64,000 nucleotides of DNA from Gammaproteobacteria bacterium (GTDB lineage: Bacteria > Pseudomonadota > Gammaproteobacteria > Burkholderiales > Rhodocyclaceae): contig JAHJHI010000047.1 of assembly GCA_018824085.1 (NCBI GenBank), positions 62,001 to 126,000 on the forward strand, in the 5' to 3' direction. The notes under the pieces were generated by a model. It was given only the letters and a program-made list of their open reading frames with translations, made no database searches and was not told the DNA's origin. Position 1 is the stretch's first letter. Each line of letters starts with the position of its first letter. This document shows positions 18,840 to 28,567 of this stretch, piece after piece. Position numbers and translations under genes: made by a program.

Positions 18840-19703
18840 ATGAACCCGGAAAACAAGATACTGGCCTGCGTCGACCGCTCGCCCTGCGCCGACCACGTGA
18901 CCGACTGCGCGGCCTGGGCCGCGCGCCGCATGGACGCCCCGCTGGAGTTGCTGCACGTGATCGAGCGCCACCCGGAGATCGGTTCCGGACGCGACCACAG
19001 CGGCAGCATCGGCGTGAATTCGCAGGAGGCGCTGCTGACCGAGCTGAGCGAGCAGGACGCCGCCTTCACGCGCAACGCGCGCGAGCAGGGACGCGTCTTC
19101 CTGAACCGCCTGCGCGGTCGCGCCATCGCCGCCGGCGCCCCGCAGGTCGATGTGCGCCAGCGTCACGGCGGGCTGGAAGAGACGCTGGCGGAACAGGAAG
19201 ACGCGGTCAGCCTGATCGTGCTCGGCCGGCGCGGCGAATCGGCCGCCACGGCACAGCGCGACCTCGGCCGCAATGTGGAACGCGTGGTGCGCGCCCTGCA
19301 CCGGCCCATCCTGTCGGTAACCGACAGCTTCCGCGAGCCGAAGCGCGTGCTGATCGCCTTCGACGGCAGCGGTACGACGCGTCGCGGCATCGAACTGGTG
19401 GCCCGCAGCCCGCTGTTTGCCGGCGTGCCGATCCATCTGCTGATGTCGGGCAAGGAACGGCCGGACGGCCCCAAGGACATCGAATGGGCACGCCGCGCGC
19501 TGGAAGGCGGCGGCCACGAGGTACACGCCGCCATCGTGCCGGGCGACCCCGAACAGGTGATCGCCCGGCACGCCGCTGAAGACGGCATCGACCTGCTCGT
19601 CATGGGCGCCTACGGCCACTCGCCGCTGCGCTCGCTGCTGTTCGGCAGCAAGACATCGGACCTGCTGCGCATCGCCAGCATTCCGACGCTGCTGCTGCGC
19701 TGA
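18840..19703 (+). CDS. Universal stress protein, tandem Usp domains
   Basis: 287 residues with two UspA-like domains. The first (1-160) starts [15 protein letters not shown] and has LIVLGRRGE with a degenerate nucleotide loop. The second (about 165-287) starts [15 protein letters not shown] and ends with the ATP-binding pattern [18 protein letters not shown]. The start is one base after the SulP stop, so the two genes are co-transcribed, a pairing seen in many proteobacteria. The stop directly abuts the convergent ABC permease stop at 19704. Confidence 0.9.
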   Translation: MNPENKILACVDRSPCADHVTDCAAWAARRMDAPLELLHVIERHPEIGSGRDHSGSIGVNSQEALLTELSEQDAAFTRNAREQGRVFLNRLRGRAIAAGAPQVDVRQRHGGLEETLAEQEDAVSLIVLGRRGESAATAQRDLGRNVERVVRALHRPILSVTDSFREPKRVLIAFDGSGTTRRGIELVARSPLFAGVPIHLLMSGKERPDGPKDIEWARRALEGGGHEVHAAIVPGDPEQVIARHAAEDGIDLLVMGAYGHSPLRSLLFGSKTSDLLRIASIPTLLLR

Positions 19704-22190
19704 CTAACCGTCCGCCCTGACCGCCCGCACCGCGCCGATGCCGAGCGCGCTGCGGGCACCGAGCAGCGCCGCCAGCACGGCCGCGCCGAGCATGGCGAAC
19801 ACGACACCGGCCAGGCGCGCCCAGGGCACGACCCAGTCCATGCTCCAGTGGAAGGACTGGCGGTTCACCACCTCGATCAGCAGCGCGCTCATCGCGAACC
19901 CCGCGAGCACGCCGAGCAGCAGGCCGGGCAGCGCGCACAGCAGGCCTTCCGCCGCGAGCTGCTGCGCAATCTGGCGACGCGTGCAGCCGACGTGTCGCAG
20001 CAGCCCGAATTCACGCACGCGCGCGCTGCCCGACGCGGCGAACGCAGCGGCGATGCCGGCCAGACCGATCAGCGCCGACGCCGCTTCCAGCGCATAGGTG
20101 GCGGCGAAGGTGCGGTCGAACACGTCGAGCGAGCGGCGCCGGATGTCCTCGCCGGACAGCAGCGCCTGCGGATCAGCGACGACACCGGCCTCACCCAGCG
20201 CCTGCGCCACCGCCGCCGCGTCGGCGCCCTCATTCAGCCACAGCCCGAAGTCATCCGCCGCGCGGTCGCCGGTCAGCGCGCGGTAGCGCGCGAGGTCCAT
20301 GACCACCGCGCCATGCTGGCGCGCGTAGTCGCGCCACAGTCCGGCCACACGCACCTGCAGCGCCTGTCCGGCGAGCGGCAGCGTCACCGCCGCACCGGGC
20401 CGCCAGCCGTAGAGGTCGGCCATCGCCTCCGACGCCCACACCCGGGGCAGCGCATCGGCCGCATCCGCCGGCCACTGCGGGCCGACCGTCGGCAGCGCGC
20501 GGCCGGCGTCGCCGGGCAGCGGACGGGCAATGAACGCAACCGGCGGCAGGTCGGTCGCCAGCAGCAACGGCTGATGCCGGATGGGCTCCACCCGGATGAC
20601 GCCGGCCACCGCGCCCAGCCGCGCTTCGATGTCATCCGGCCAGGCGCGGTCGCGGTCGCCACGCAGATAGAGGGCCGCCGGCAGCACATCGTCCAGCCAG
20701 TCATCCACCGAACCACGGAAGGACGACACCATGACCGCCATCGCGACGATGAGCGCGCTCGCGGCGAGCACGCCGGCCGCGCTGCGCGATGCGAAGCCCG
20801 GCTCCGCCAGCAGGCGTGCGCGCGCCAGTGCCAGCGGCAGCACGGTGCGCTCGGGCAGGCTCTGCGCAAGCGCGCGCGCGAGGGGCGGCACCGCCAGCAC
20901 GGCCGCCGCCAGCACCGCGGCAATCGCGCCGTAACCGCCGAGCGGCAGGCCGCCGAACGGGGGCAGCGTGGCCGCGAGCGCGGCCAGCAGCAGCGCACCG
21001 CCGATGGCCCGCGCGCGCCAGGCACCGCCCGGGCTGCGCGGCGAGCGGCTGAAATGGCCGGCGCGCAGCGCCTGTGCCGGAGGGATGTCCAGTGCGTCGC
21101 GTGCCGGCCAGGCGGCACCGGCCGCGGCCGACACGACACTGAGCAGGCCGAATGCGGCGCTGGCCGCCGCGTCGAATGACAGCGCGGGCGCCACGCCGAC
21201 GACCAGCCCGGCACCGAGGTCGGCGCCGCTCACGCGCAGCACCAGCGCGGCCAGCGCATGACCGATGGCGACGCCGAGCAACGCGCCGCAGGCGCCGAGC
21301 AGCGCCCCTTCGCCGACGAGCAGGCGCATGAGCTGGCCGCGCGTCAGCCCGGCCGCGCGCAGGAAGGCGATCTCGCCGGTGCGCCGGGCGATTGCCGCCG
21401 CCTGCGTCGCGGCGACGAGGAAGCTGCCGACGGCCAGCGCGATCAGCGCCAGCAGACCGAGATTGACGCGGTAGGCGCGCGACAGCCGGTCGGTGCGCGC
21501 CAGCGCCTGATCCGGCGTCTGCAGGCGGGCGCCGGCCGGCAGCAGCGCGGCGATGCGCGACATGGCGTCGGCGCGCGCCACGCCGTCACGCAGGCGCAGC
21601 GCGATGCGGCTCACCCGTCCGGGTCGGCCGATCCGCCACTGCGCGTCTCCGATGTCCATGACGGCCAGCACCGCGCCGGCACCTGCCGCAGGCAGCCAGC
21701 CGGCGACGGTGAACGGCGTACCGTCGCGCCCCAGCGCCAGCCGGTCACCCGGTGCGACGGCGAGTGCCCGCCCGGCCGCATGGCTCAGGAACACGCTGCC
21801 CGGCTCCATCAGCCGGCCGAAACCGTCGACCGGGGGCAGCAGCGCCGGATGCACTTCGGCGGCGCGGAAGGCATCCAGCCCGATCACCTTGAGCCGCAGC
21901 GTGCCGCCGCCGACGACGGCCACGTCGACGTCCCGTTCGACCAGCGCGCTGGCGTGCGCCACGTCCGGCTGGACGGCCAGCAGCGGGTACAGCGCCTCGT
22001 CCAGATCGCGCGCGGCGACGACTTCCAGATCGGCCGCGCCCGACACCGTGCGCAGGCCGGCTTCGAACTCGTCGAGCGCGGCGTGATGGATGGCCGACAC
22101 GGCGACGCCCAGCGCCACGCCGAGCGCGATCGCCAGCAGCGCCAGCGCGCTCGCGCTGCGCCAGGCAGAGCGGCACAGCAGCTCAAGCAC
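19704..22190 (-). CDS. YbbP-like ABC transporter permease (FtsX/MacB family)
   Basis: 828 residues starting at GTG 22190. An N-terminal helix (ALALLAIALGVALGVAV) precedes a large periplasmic domain. FtsX-type membrane helices then appear in two blocks (about 240-400 and 700-820) with extra helices and a second periplasmic domain in between. This two-FtsX layout and length match YbbP-like permeases, which with a YbbA ATPase act on envelope lipoproteins or hydrophobic compounds by mechanotransmission. The ATPase gene lies 18 bases upstream. No cognate lysophospholipase (TesA) gene is adjacent, unlike E. coli. Confidence 0.85.
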   Translation of the reverse strand: MLELLCRSAWRSASALALLAIALGVALGVAVSAIHHAALDEFEAGLRTVSGAADLEVVAARDLDEALYPLLAVQPDVAHASALVERDVDVAVVGGGTLRLKVIGLDAFRAAEVHPALLPPVDGFGRLMEPGSVFLSHAAGRALAVAPGDRLALGRDGTPFTVAGWLPAAGAGAVLAVMDIGDAQWRIGRPGRVSRIALRLRDGVARADAMSRIAALLPAGARLQTPDQALARTDRLSRAYRVNLGLLALIALAVGSFLVAATQAAAIARRTGEIAFLRAAGLTRGQLMRLLVGEGALLGACGALLGVAIGHALAALVLRVSGADLGAGLVVGVAPALSFDAAASAAFGLLSVVSAAAGAAWPARDALDIPPAQALRAGHFSRSPRSPGGAWRARAIGGALLLAALAATLPPFGGLPLGGYGAIAAVLAAAVLAVPPLARALAQSLPERTVLPLALARARLLAEPGFASRSAAGVLAASALIVAMAVMVSSFRGSVDDWLDDVLPAALYLRGDRDRAWPDDIEARLGAVAGVIRVEPIRHQPLLLATDLPPVAFIARPLPGDAGRALPTVGPQWPADAADALPRVWASEAMADLYGWRPGAAVTLPLAGQALQVRVAGLWRDYARQHGAVVMDLARYRALTGDRAADDFGLWLNEGADAAAVAQALGEAGVVADPQALLSGEDIRRRSLDVFDRTFAATYALEAASALIGLAGIAAAFAASGSARVREFGLLRHVGCTRRQIAQQLAAEGLLCALPGLLLGVLAGFAMSALLIEVVNRQSFHWSMDWVVPWARLAGVVFAMLGAAVLAALLGARSALGIGAVRAVRADG

Positions 22191-22208
22191 GGTTGCAGCC
22201 GGCGCGCG

Positions 22209-22877
22209 TCATGGCGCGCCGAGCCGGCCATCACGGCCCAGCCGCAATACACGGTCGGCGCTGGCAGCGACCGCCGCCGAATGCGTGACCAGCAGTCCGC
22301 TCGCGCCGCTGCCCTTCACCGCGTCGCGCAGTAGCCGCGCGACGCGTTCCGCGTTGTCGGCGTCGAGATTGCCGGTCGGCTCATCCGCCAGCAGCAGGCG
22401 CGGCCGATGCACCAGCGCACGGGCGATCGCCACGCGCTGCAGCTCACCGCCGGAAAGTTGCGTCGGGCTGTCACCGGCACGCTCGCCCAGGCCGAGCGCG
22501 GCGAGCTGCGCCACGGCCCGGCGGCGCCGCTCGGCCACCGCCACGCCGGCCAGTGCGAGCGGCAGCGCGACGTTGTCGCGCAGGCTCAGCCAGGGCAGCA
22601 CATGGAAGGCCTGAAACACGAAGCCGACCTGTGTGCGGCGCCAGCGCGTGGCGTCGTCGTCATCGAGTGCCGACACCTCGACGCCGTCGCACAGCACGCG
22701 GCCGGCATCCGGGCGCTCCAGTGCCGCGGCGATGTTGAGCAGGGTCGATTTGCCGGCGCCGGATTCTCCGATCACGGCGACGTACTCGCCCGATGCGACT
22801 GTCAGGTCGAGCGCGTGCAGCAGCACGCGCGGCGAGGCGCCGGGCAGTGTCTTGTCGATTGAGGTCAGCGCGAGCAC
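22209..22877 (-). CDS. YbbA/LolD-like ABC transporter ATP-binding protein
   Basis: 222 residues with all ABC ATPase motifs: Walker A GESGAGKST (37-45), Q-loop FVFQAF, signature LSGGELQRVAIARAL, Walker B LLLADEPTGNLD and the switch His in LLVTHS. The length and the motif FVFQAFHVLPWLS place it with LolD/MacB/YbbA exporters. The start is GTG 22875-22877. The gene is followed 18 bases later by its permease. Confidence 0.9.
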   Translation of the reverse strand: MLALTSIDKTLPGASPRVLLHALDLTVASGEYVAVIGESGAGKSTLLNIAAALERPDAGRVLCDGVEVSALDDDDATRWRRTQVGFVFQAFHVLPWLSLRDNVALPLALAGVAVAERRRRAVAQLAALGLGERAGDSPTQLSGGELQRVAIARALVHRPRLLLADEPTGNLDADNAERVARLLRDAVKGSGASGLLVTHSAAVAASADRVLRLGRDGRLGAP

Positions 22878-22907
22878 GGCGGATGGACTGCGCCGTGCGC
22901 CCGGGGT

Positions 22908-24458
22908 TCAGCCCCGGGTGGCGAGAAAGTGGCGGAACTCGGCGGCATCCATCGGACGCGCGTACAGGAAGCCCTGTGCGATTTCCACGCCCTGTTCGCG
23001 CAGATAGGCGGCCTGCTGTTCGGTCTCCACCCCTTCGGCCACCATCTGCAGGCCGCGCGCACGCGCGATCTCGACGATGTGCGGCACGAGCGGCGCATGC
23101 GGCGAATCGACGCCGATGGTGCCCACGAAGGCGCGGTCGATCTTCAGCGCATCGACCGGCAGGTCGTGCAGATAGGACAGGCTGGAATAGCCGGTGCCGA
23201 AGTCATCGAGCAGCACCTTGTGGCCGGCCCGGCGCAGCCGCGCGAGCAGCGCGCCGGCCGACCCGGCCTGGATCAGGTTGCGCTCGGTCAGCTCGAGTTC
23301 AATCTGGCTGCGCCGGATGCCATTGCCGTCGATGGAGTCGGACAGCAACTCCAGCAGATCGCCGCGCTCCAGGTCGTGCGACGCCAGGTTCAGCGACACC
23401 GTCAGTTCGGGCCGGCGCTGCAGCAGGTCACCGATTTCGGAAATCGCCGTGCGCAGCACGCGGGCGGTGATTTCGTGTTCGAAGCCGGAATGTTCCGCGA
23501 GGTGCACCAGGTCGTCGGTACTCATGACCGGCTCGTTCTGGTCCGGCCAGCGCACCAGCAGTTCGGCGCCGACGCAATGGCCGTCCGACAGCCGTATCTG
23601 CGGGTGATAGGCGACGCGCAGTTCGCCACGGCGGATCGCCGACAGCAATGCCGTGGCCGGCGAGAAGAACTGCTGCGAGAAGCGCCGCACCACCCAGATG
23701 AGCAGTGCGCTGACCAGCACGCCGAGCAGCGTCGTCATGACCAGCGGTTCGGTCCACGCGGCGAGCAGCCGGGCGCGCGACTGCGCGCCGACGGCAACGA
23801 TGGGCAGGCGCCGCGACTGCGCGACGGCGAACAGGCGGTCACCCTGTATGCGCTCGCGGCCGGTGACCGCGGTGTCGACCATGCTGGAAAGCAGCGGATC
23901 ATGCACCTGCGAGAGTGGCTCCCAGTCCAGCGTATTGAGCACGACGAGCTGGGTGTCCGACACGGTGCGCGCCTGGAAGTGGCTGGCGTGTATCAGCGAG
24001 ACGTGGGCGCCGCGCCCGATCGCGACCGACGGACGCACCTCGTCGAGTGGATGCGTCAGACGGAACCATATCTTGCGTCCGCCGCTGTCCGTCCAGTCAG
24101 GTGCCGGCAACACGCGCGGCACCTCGGCCGGCCCCATGCTGCTGCACCGGATGCGGCCGTCCTCGGCGTAGGCGATCTCGCGCACGAAGGGCGTACAGAA
24201 CGCGATCTGGCGCATCAATTCGATGTGCTCGGGCGAGCACGCGGGCTGCGGCACCTCATCGAGCGCGTGCAGCTCGGACTGCGCCTCGTCGAACACCTGC
24301 TCGGCACGTATCAGCGCCTGTTCGGCCAGCGCATCGAGATGGTCACTTTCGACCTTGAGCGTGTAGCCCCACGAGAAATAGAGCGCGGCCGCCAGCGGCA
24401 GCAGCCCTGCAAGCAGGGCTGCCACGGTCATGAGCGTGGTCAATGCGCGACGTCGCAT
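22908..24458 (-). CDS. CSS-motif EAL-domain c-di-GMP phosphodiesterase
   Basis: 516 residues. Membrane helices at about 8-28 and 240-260 enclose a periplasmic domain containing the eponymous CSS motif (RIRCSSMGP, about residue 130). Such domains respond to disulfide state in E. coli PdeB/PdeC-type enzymes. The cytoplasmic EAL domain (about 275-510) has ELLVRW in place of EALVRW, SLNLAS, ELTERN, DDFGTGYSSLSYL and AEGVET, so the catalytic glutamates and metal ligands are present and activity is likely. The ATG at 24458 was chosen because it begins MRRRALTTL before the first helix. The only weakly related neighbour is the ABC operon 30 bases downstream. Confidence 0.9.
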   Translation of the reverse strand: MRRRALTTLMTVAALLAGLLPLAAALYFSWGYTLKVESDHLDALAEQALIRAEQVFDEAQSELHALDEVPQPACSPEHIELMRQIAFCTPFVREIAYAEDGRIRCSSMGPAEVPRVLPAPDWTDSGGRKIWFRLTHPLDEVRPSVAIGRGAHVSLIHASHFQARTVSDTQLVVLNTLDWEPLSQVHDPLLSSMVDTAVTGRERIQGDRLFAVAQSRRLPIVAVGAQSRARLLAAWTEPLVMTTLLGVLVSALLIWVVRRFSQQFFSPATALLSAIRRGELRVAYHPQIRLSDGHCVGAELLVRWPDQNEPVMSTDDLVHLAEHSGFEHEITARVLRTAISEIGDLLQRRPELTVSLNLASHDLERGDLLELLSDSIDGNGIRRSQIELELTERNLIQAGSAGALLARLRRAGHKVLLDDFGTGYSSLSYLHDLPVDALKIDRAFVGTIGVDSPHAPLVPHIVEIARARGLQMVAEGVETEQQAAYLREQGVEIAQGFLYARPMDAAEFRHFLATRG

Positions 24459-24614
24459 CGGGGGAATCTTGTGTTGTCGGCCGTTGTGGCGGCCTTGTTC
24501 TGTCTGTGCACGTGCCGTGCAGTGTAAGCGCATCAGGTCGGCCGCGCCGGCCGTGCGACGCCGCAATTTCGCGTAATTTTGTGACAGCCCGGCAGTGCTG
24601 CCGCCGGGCGCCGG

Positions 24615-25529
24615 TCAGAGCAGGCGCAGCATCAGCTCGACGCGCGCCTGTACCGGCGTCATGGCGCCGGCCGACGGCAGCGCCGCATCGCCGCTGTCGA
24701 TGAGCCGGCCACGGGCGGTCCGGCTCGTGCGCAGCACCGCGACACCGGCGGCCTGCGCGCGCAGCAACGCGTCTTCCAGCGGCGCGCCGAGCGTGCCGTT
24801 GCCGGTGCCGGCGGCGACGATGCCGCGCGCGCCGAGTGCGCGCAGCGCGTCCACCAGCGCACCGTCGGCGCCGGCGCAGTTCATGACGATGTCCACACGC
24901 GGCCAGTCCTCGCGCAGCACGCGCGCCAGTCCGAGCGGCACACCGTGCGGCCAGTCTCGCAGGCGCCGCAGGCTGCCCTCCTCCATGTAGCCAAGCGGCC
25001 CGGCGTCACCCGAATCAAAGGCATCGACACGATAGGGATGCACCTTGCGCACGTCGCAGCCGGCATGCACGACGCCCGCGACACAGGCCATCACGCCGCG
25101 CGCGCCCGGCTGCGCGGCAAGGTGCACCGCGTCGAGCAGGTTCTGCGGGCCGTCCGCCGCCAGCGCGGTCGCCGGACGCATCGCCGCAGTCAGCACGACG
25201 GCCTTGTCCGGCGCCAGCACGCGCTGCAGGAACCAGGCGGTTTCCTCCAGCGTGTCGGTGCCGTGCGTGATGACGACGCCTGCGACATCGTCACGTGCGA
25301 GGTGGTGCGCCGTGCGCTGCGCCAACCGGCGCCAGACGGCGAAGTCCATGTCCTTGCTGTCGATCTGGGCAACCTGTTCGGCTTCCAGCGCGAAGCCTGA
25401 CAACGCCGGAATCGCGGTGACGAGATCCGCCACCGCGATCTGCGCCGCCGCATAGCCGACGTTGTCACCGGCGCTGCGCGACTGGCCGGCGATGGTGCCG
25501 CCGGTTCCGAGAATGACGATGCGCTTCAT
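24615..25529 (-). CDS. Type I/II L-asparaginase
   Basis: 304 residues. The first catalytic triad centre is GTGGTIAG (8-15) with Thr12; the second is HGTDTLEET (89-97) with Thr91-Asp92, and a conserved Lys follows at about 165-170 (RKVHP). The protein hydrolyses L-asparagine to aspartate and ammonia. No signal peptide precedes the first motif, so it is probably cytoplasmic, although its length and motifs resemble both types. It is monocistronic and divergent from dbpA. Confidence 0.9.
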   Translation of the reverse strand: MKRIVILGTGGTIAGQSRSAGDNVGYAAAQIAVADLVTAIPALSGFALEAEQVAQIDSKDMDFAVWRRLAQRTAHHLARDDVAGVVITHGTDTLEETAWFLQRVLAPDKAVVLTAAMRPATALAADGPQNLLDAVHLAAQPGARGVMACVAGVVHAGCDVRKVHPYRVDAFDSGDAGPLGYMEEGSLRRLRDWPHGVPLGLARVLREDWPRVDIVMNCAGADGALVDALRALGARGIVAAGTGNGTLGAPLEDALLRAQAAGVAVLRTSRTARGRLIDSGDAALPSAGAMTPVQARVELMLRLL

Positions 25530-25623
25530 CGGGATGAACCCTCGACATGTGTATCGGCGCATTCTCGCGGACCGCTCGCACCCGGCGCAAGCAACGCCCG
25601 CACCGGCCGGCTCACCGGCCACC

Positions 25624-25629
25624 TATAAT
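25624..25629 (+). promoter_or_regulatory. -10 box (TATAAT) five bases before the dbpA ATG
   Basis: A consensus TATAAT lies at 25624-25629 and the dbpA ATG at 25635. Initiation 6-8 bases after the box would place +1 at the start codon itself, giving a leaderless transcript. No Shine-Dalgarno sequence is seen before the ATG, which fits. The -35 region (about 25601-25606, CACCGG) is poor. Confidence 0.5.
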
Positions 25630-25634
25630 CCGGC

Positions 25635-27071
25635 ATGACCACGACCACTCCGCCCGACGCCTCGCCGGACGCCGCACCCGATGCGACGCCCCCCGCCCTG
25701 TTCGACACGCTGCCGCTGTCGCCCGCCACACTCGCCAACCTGCAAAGCCTCGGCTATCTGTCGATGACGCCGGTGCAGGCGGCCGCGCTGCCGCTGGCAC
25801 TGGCCGGACGCGACCTCATCGCGCAGGCGAAGACCGGCAGCGGCAAGACAGCCGCCTTCGCGCTGCCGCTGCTGGCGCGGCTCAATCCGCGCTGGTTCTC
25901 GCCGCAGGCACTGGTGCTGTGCCCGACGCGCGAACTGGCCGATCAGGTGGCCAAGGAAATCCGCCGTCTCGCGCGCGCCACCGACAACATCAAGGTGGTC
26001 ACGCTGTGCGGCGGCGCGAAGATGGGGCCGCAGATCGGCAGCCTTGAGCACGGCGCGCACGTCGCCGTCGGCACGCCGGGACGCATCATGGACCACCTGG
26101 AACGCGGCACGCTGGACCTGCGCGGCCTGAACACGCTGGTGCTCGACGAAGCGGACCGCATGCTGGACATGGGCTTCTTCGACGACATCACCTTCGTCGC
26201 ACGCCAGTGCCCGGCGTCGCGCCAGACGCTGCTGTTCTCGGCCACCTTCCCGGCCGGCATCGAAACGCTGGCCGGCCAGTTCCTGCGCGAACCCGAACGC
26301 GTGCAGGTGGAAACGCGGCACACCGGCGGCAAGATCCGCCAGCGCTTCTACGAGGTCGAGAACACCGGACGGCTGGACGCGGTGGCCCGCCTGCTGCGCC
26401 ACTACCGCCCGGTCAGCACGCTGGCCTTCTGCAACACCAAGCTGCGCTGCCGCGAACTGGCGGACCGGCTGCGCGCGCAGGGCTTCGAGGCGCTGGCACT
26501 GTACGGCGACATGGAACAGCGCGAGCGCGACCAGGTGCTGGTGCGCTTCGCGCATCGCAGCGCGTCGGTGCTGGTGGCCACCGACGTGGCGGCGCGCGGT
26601 CTCGACATCGACAAGCTGGAAGCGGTCATCAATGTCGACGTGACACCGGACCCGGAGGTGCACGTGCACCGCATCGGCCGCACCGGACGCGGCGACGCCG
26701 AGGGCTGGGCGCTCAGCCTGGTGAGCCCGAACGAGATGGCGCGCGCGCTGCGCATCGGCAAGGCACAGGGCGCGTCGCTCGAATGGCAGGCGCTGGCGGA
26801 CGCCGAACCGGCCGGTGACGCGCCGCTGGTTCCGCCGATGACGACGCTGCAGATACTGGGCGGGCGCAAGGAAAAGATGCGCCCGGGCGACGTGCTCGGC
26901 GCGCTGACCGGCGAAGCCGGCTTCACGCGCGAACAGGTCGGACGCATCGACGTGACCGACTACGTCACCTATGTGGCGGTGGAACGCAACATCGCCGACG
27001 AGGTGGTGCGCCGGCTCGACGGCGGCCGCGTGAAGGGGCGTGACGTGAAGGTGAAGCGGCTGGACGAATGA
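25635..27071 (+). CDS. dbpA: ATP-dependent RNA helicase DbpA
   Basis: 478 residues. A Q-motif (MTPVQ), Walker A AKTGSGKT (65-72), DEAD (171-174), SAT (FSATFP) and the C-terminal helicase motifs (ATDVAARGLDI, HRIGRTGR) define a DEAD-box helicase. The tail (about 395-478, TLQILGGRKEKMRPGDVLGALTGEAG) is the DbpA RNA-binding domain, which targets 23S rRNA hairpin 92 in E. coli. Its role is therefore 50S ribosome assembly. It is monocistronic, divergent from the asparaginase gene and convergent with the RssA-like gene. Confidence 0.95.
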   Translation: MTTTTPPDASPDAAPDATPPALFDTLPLSPATLANLQSLGYLSMTPVQAAALPLALAGRDLIAQAKTGSGKTAAFALPLLARLNPRWFSPQALVLCPTRELADQVAKEIRRLARATDNIKVVTLCGGAKMGPQIGSLEHGAHVAVGTPGRIMDHLERGTLDLRGLNTLVLDEADRMLDMGFFDDITFVARQCPASRQTLLFSATFPAGIETLAGQFLREPERVQVETRHTGGKIRQRFYEVENTGRLDAVARLLRHYRPVSTLAFCNTKLRCRELADRLRAQGFEALALYGDMEQRERDQVLVRFAHRSASVLVATDVAARGLDIDKLEAVINVDVTPDPEVHVHRIGRTGRGDAEGWALSLVSPNEMARALRIGKAQGASLEWQALADAEPAGDAPLVPPMTTLQILGGRKEKMRPGDVLGALTGEAGFTREQVGRIDVTDYVTYVAVERNIADEVVRRLDGGRVKGRDVKVKRLDE

Positions 27072-27086
27072 TTCCGCCGCGCCGGC

Positions 27087-28019
27087 TCAGGGCTTGATGC
27101 GCGCCTGTACCGGCGCGGCCAGCCGGACGCCGCGCCGCTGGCCGCGCTCGCAGTCGTCGAGCGCCTGCGCCGCGAGCTGGCGACCGAAATCGATGAGCGG
27201 CCGGGCCAGATGGAATTCGTGGAACATGCAGGTGTTCTTCGGCACGCTGATGACGACGTCGGGCGAGAACACCGCAAGGTGCTGGCGCGTGATCGCCTCC
27301 TGCATCGTTTCCAGCGAGCGCATCAGCACCTCCGACAGCGCAAGCCCGGTTTCCACCGGCTTCGCGTCACCGTTGAGCGCGTTCATGTATCCGCGCAGGC
27401 GCCGCAGCAGGCCGGGCGCTGCGTCGTTGGCGCCTTCCTTCTGCAGCGGCGGCGGCTCGTGCGATTCGCCGTTCAGGTCGACCACCACCGTCAGGTCCGT
27501 GAGGGTGCGCAGGGTCGGCGCCACCGGCACCGGATTGAGCAAGCCACCGTCGACCAGCGTGCGGCCGCGATAGCGGTGCGGCGTGAAGATGGACGGCACC
27601 GCCATCGACGCACGCACGGCCTCGAACAGCGAGCCGTCGGTAAACCAGACCTCGCGCCCCTTTTCGATATCGACGGCGACCGCCGTGTAGTCGAGCGGCA
27701 GTTCCTCGATATTGCACTCCCCGACCAGATAGCTCAGGCGCTTCATCAGCGTGCGCCCGCGGATCAGGCCGCCTCCGGAGAAGGTCCAGTCCAGCATGCG
27801 GAACACGTCGGCCTGCCCCAGCGCGCCGACCCATTCCTCGTAGGCGTCCAGCCCGCCCTGCGCGTAGATGCCGCCGACGACGGCACCCATGGACGAGCCC
27901 GAAATGGCACGGATGTCGTAGCCGCGCGCCACCAGCTCGCGGATCACGCCGATGTGCGCCAGTCCGCGCGCACCGCCCGAGCCGAGCACGAGGGATACGG
28001 TGGTCGGGCGCGCCGTCAC
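27087..28019 (-). CDS. RssA-like patatin phospholipase
   Basis: 310 residues from GTG 28019, which overlaps the stop of the upstream metalloprotease gene (GTGA). The patatin oxyanion motif GSGGARGLAH (13-22), nucleophile elbow GSSMG with Ser43 (41-45) and the catalytic Asp in LVDGGLLNP are all present. The sequence and size match E. coli RssA and Mycobacterium-type NTE family hydrolases. It is a serine acyl hydrolase of cytoplasmic or membrane-bound location; the natural lipid substrate is unknown. Confidence 0.88.
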   Translation of the reverse strand: MTARPTTVSLVLGSGGARGLAHIGVIRELVARGYDIRAISGSSMGAVVGGIYAQGGLDAYEEWVGALGQADVFRMLDWTFSGGGLIRGRTLMKRLSYLVGECNIEELPLDYTAVAVDIEKGREVWFTDGSLFEAVRASMAVPSIFTPHRYRGRTLVDGGLLNPVPVAPTLRTLTDLTVVVDLNGESHEPPPLQKEGANDAAPGLLRRLRGYMNALNGDAKPVETGLALSEVLMRSLETMQEAITRQHLAVFSPDVVISVPKNTCMFHEFHLARPLIDFGRQLAAQALDDCERGQRRGVRLAAPVQARIKP

Positions 28020-28525
28020 GCGGTGCGCTCCGCGCTGTCCAGATCCAGTTGCGTCAGGTGCAGGCGCAGGTCGAACTCGTACTGGTGGTATTGCGGTTCC
28101 ATGTGCACGCACAGCTGGTAGAAGGCCTTGTCGTGCTCGCGCGCCTTCAGGTGGGCCAGTTCATGCACGACGATCATCCGCAGGAACTCGGGCGCCGCGT
28201 CCCGGAACAGCGTGGCCACCCGGATTTCGTGCCGGGCCTTCAGTTTCGCGCCCTGCACGCGCGACACCGAGGTGTGCGTGCCGAGCGCCTTCGCCGTCAG
28301 CCCGAGGCTGCTGTCGTACAGCACCTTGTTGATCGGTGCGGCATTGCGCAGATGGCGGCTCTTCAGTTCCGACACGTACTCGTACAGCGCACGGTCGGTG
28401 CGCACGTCGTGGGCGCTCGGATAGCGCTTGCGCAGCACGTCGCCCAGACGGCCCTGATCGATGAGTTCGCGGACCTGACTCTGCAGGTGCGCCGGATAGG
28501 CGCTGAGATATTTCAGTGGCGGCAT
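28016..28525 (-). CDS. YgjP-like zinc metallopeptidase (DUF45)
   Basis: 169 residues. The zinc-binding motif HELAH (121-125) with a third ligand H131 (EHDKAFY) is typical of the YgjP/WLM family. Residues about 65-100 (NKVLYDSSLGLTAKALGTHTSVSR) correspond to the substrate-strand region of these proteins. Targets are unknown. It overlaps the RssA-like gene and lies 42 bases after the ribbon-helix-helix gene, so the three may form one transcript. Confidence 0.82.
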   Translation of the reverse strand: MPPLKYLSAYPAHLQSQVRELIDQGRLGDVLRKRYPSAHDVRTDRALYEYVSELKSRHLRNAAPINKVLYDSSLGLTAKALGTHTSVSRVQGAKLKARHEIRVATLFRDAAPEFLRMIVVHELAHLKAREHDKAFYQLCVHMEPQYHQYEFDLRLHLTQLDLDSAERTA

Positions 28526-28567
28526 GCGATGCGGCGAGCGCCATGGCGCTCGCGCGGATGGGTGCGT

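Noticed and set aside
22929-24527. Long plus-strand frame opposite the EAL phosphodiesterase
   Set aside because: Low-complexity Arg/Gln/His composition, no ribosome site and a well-supported gene on the other strand.
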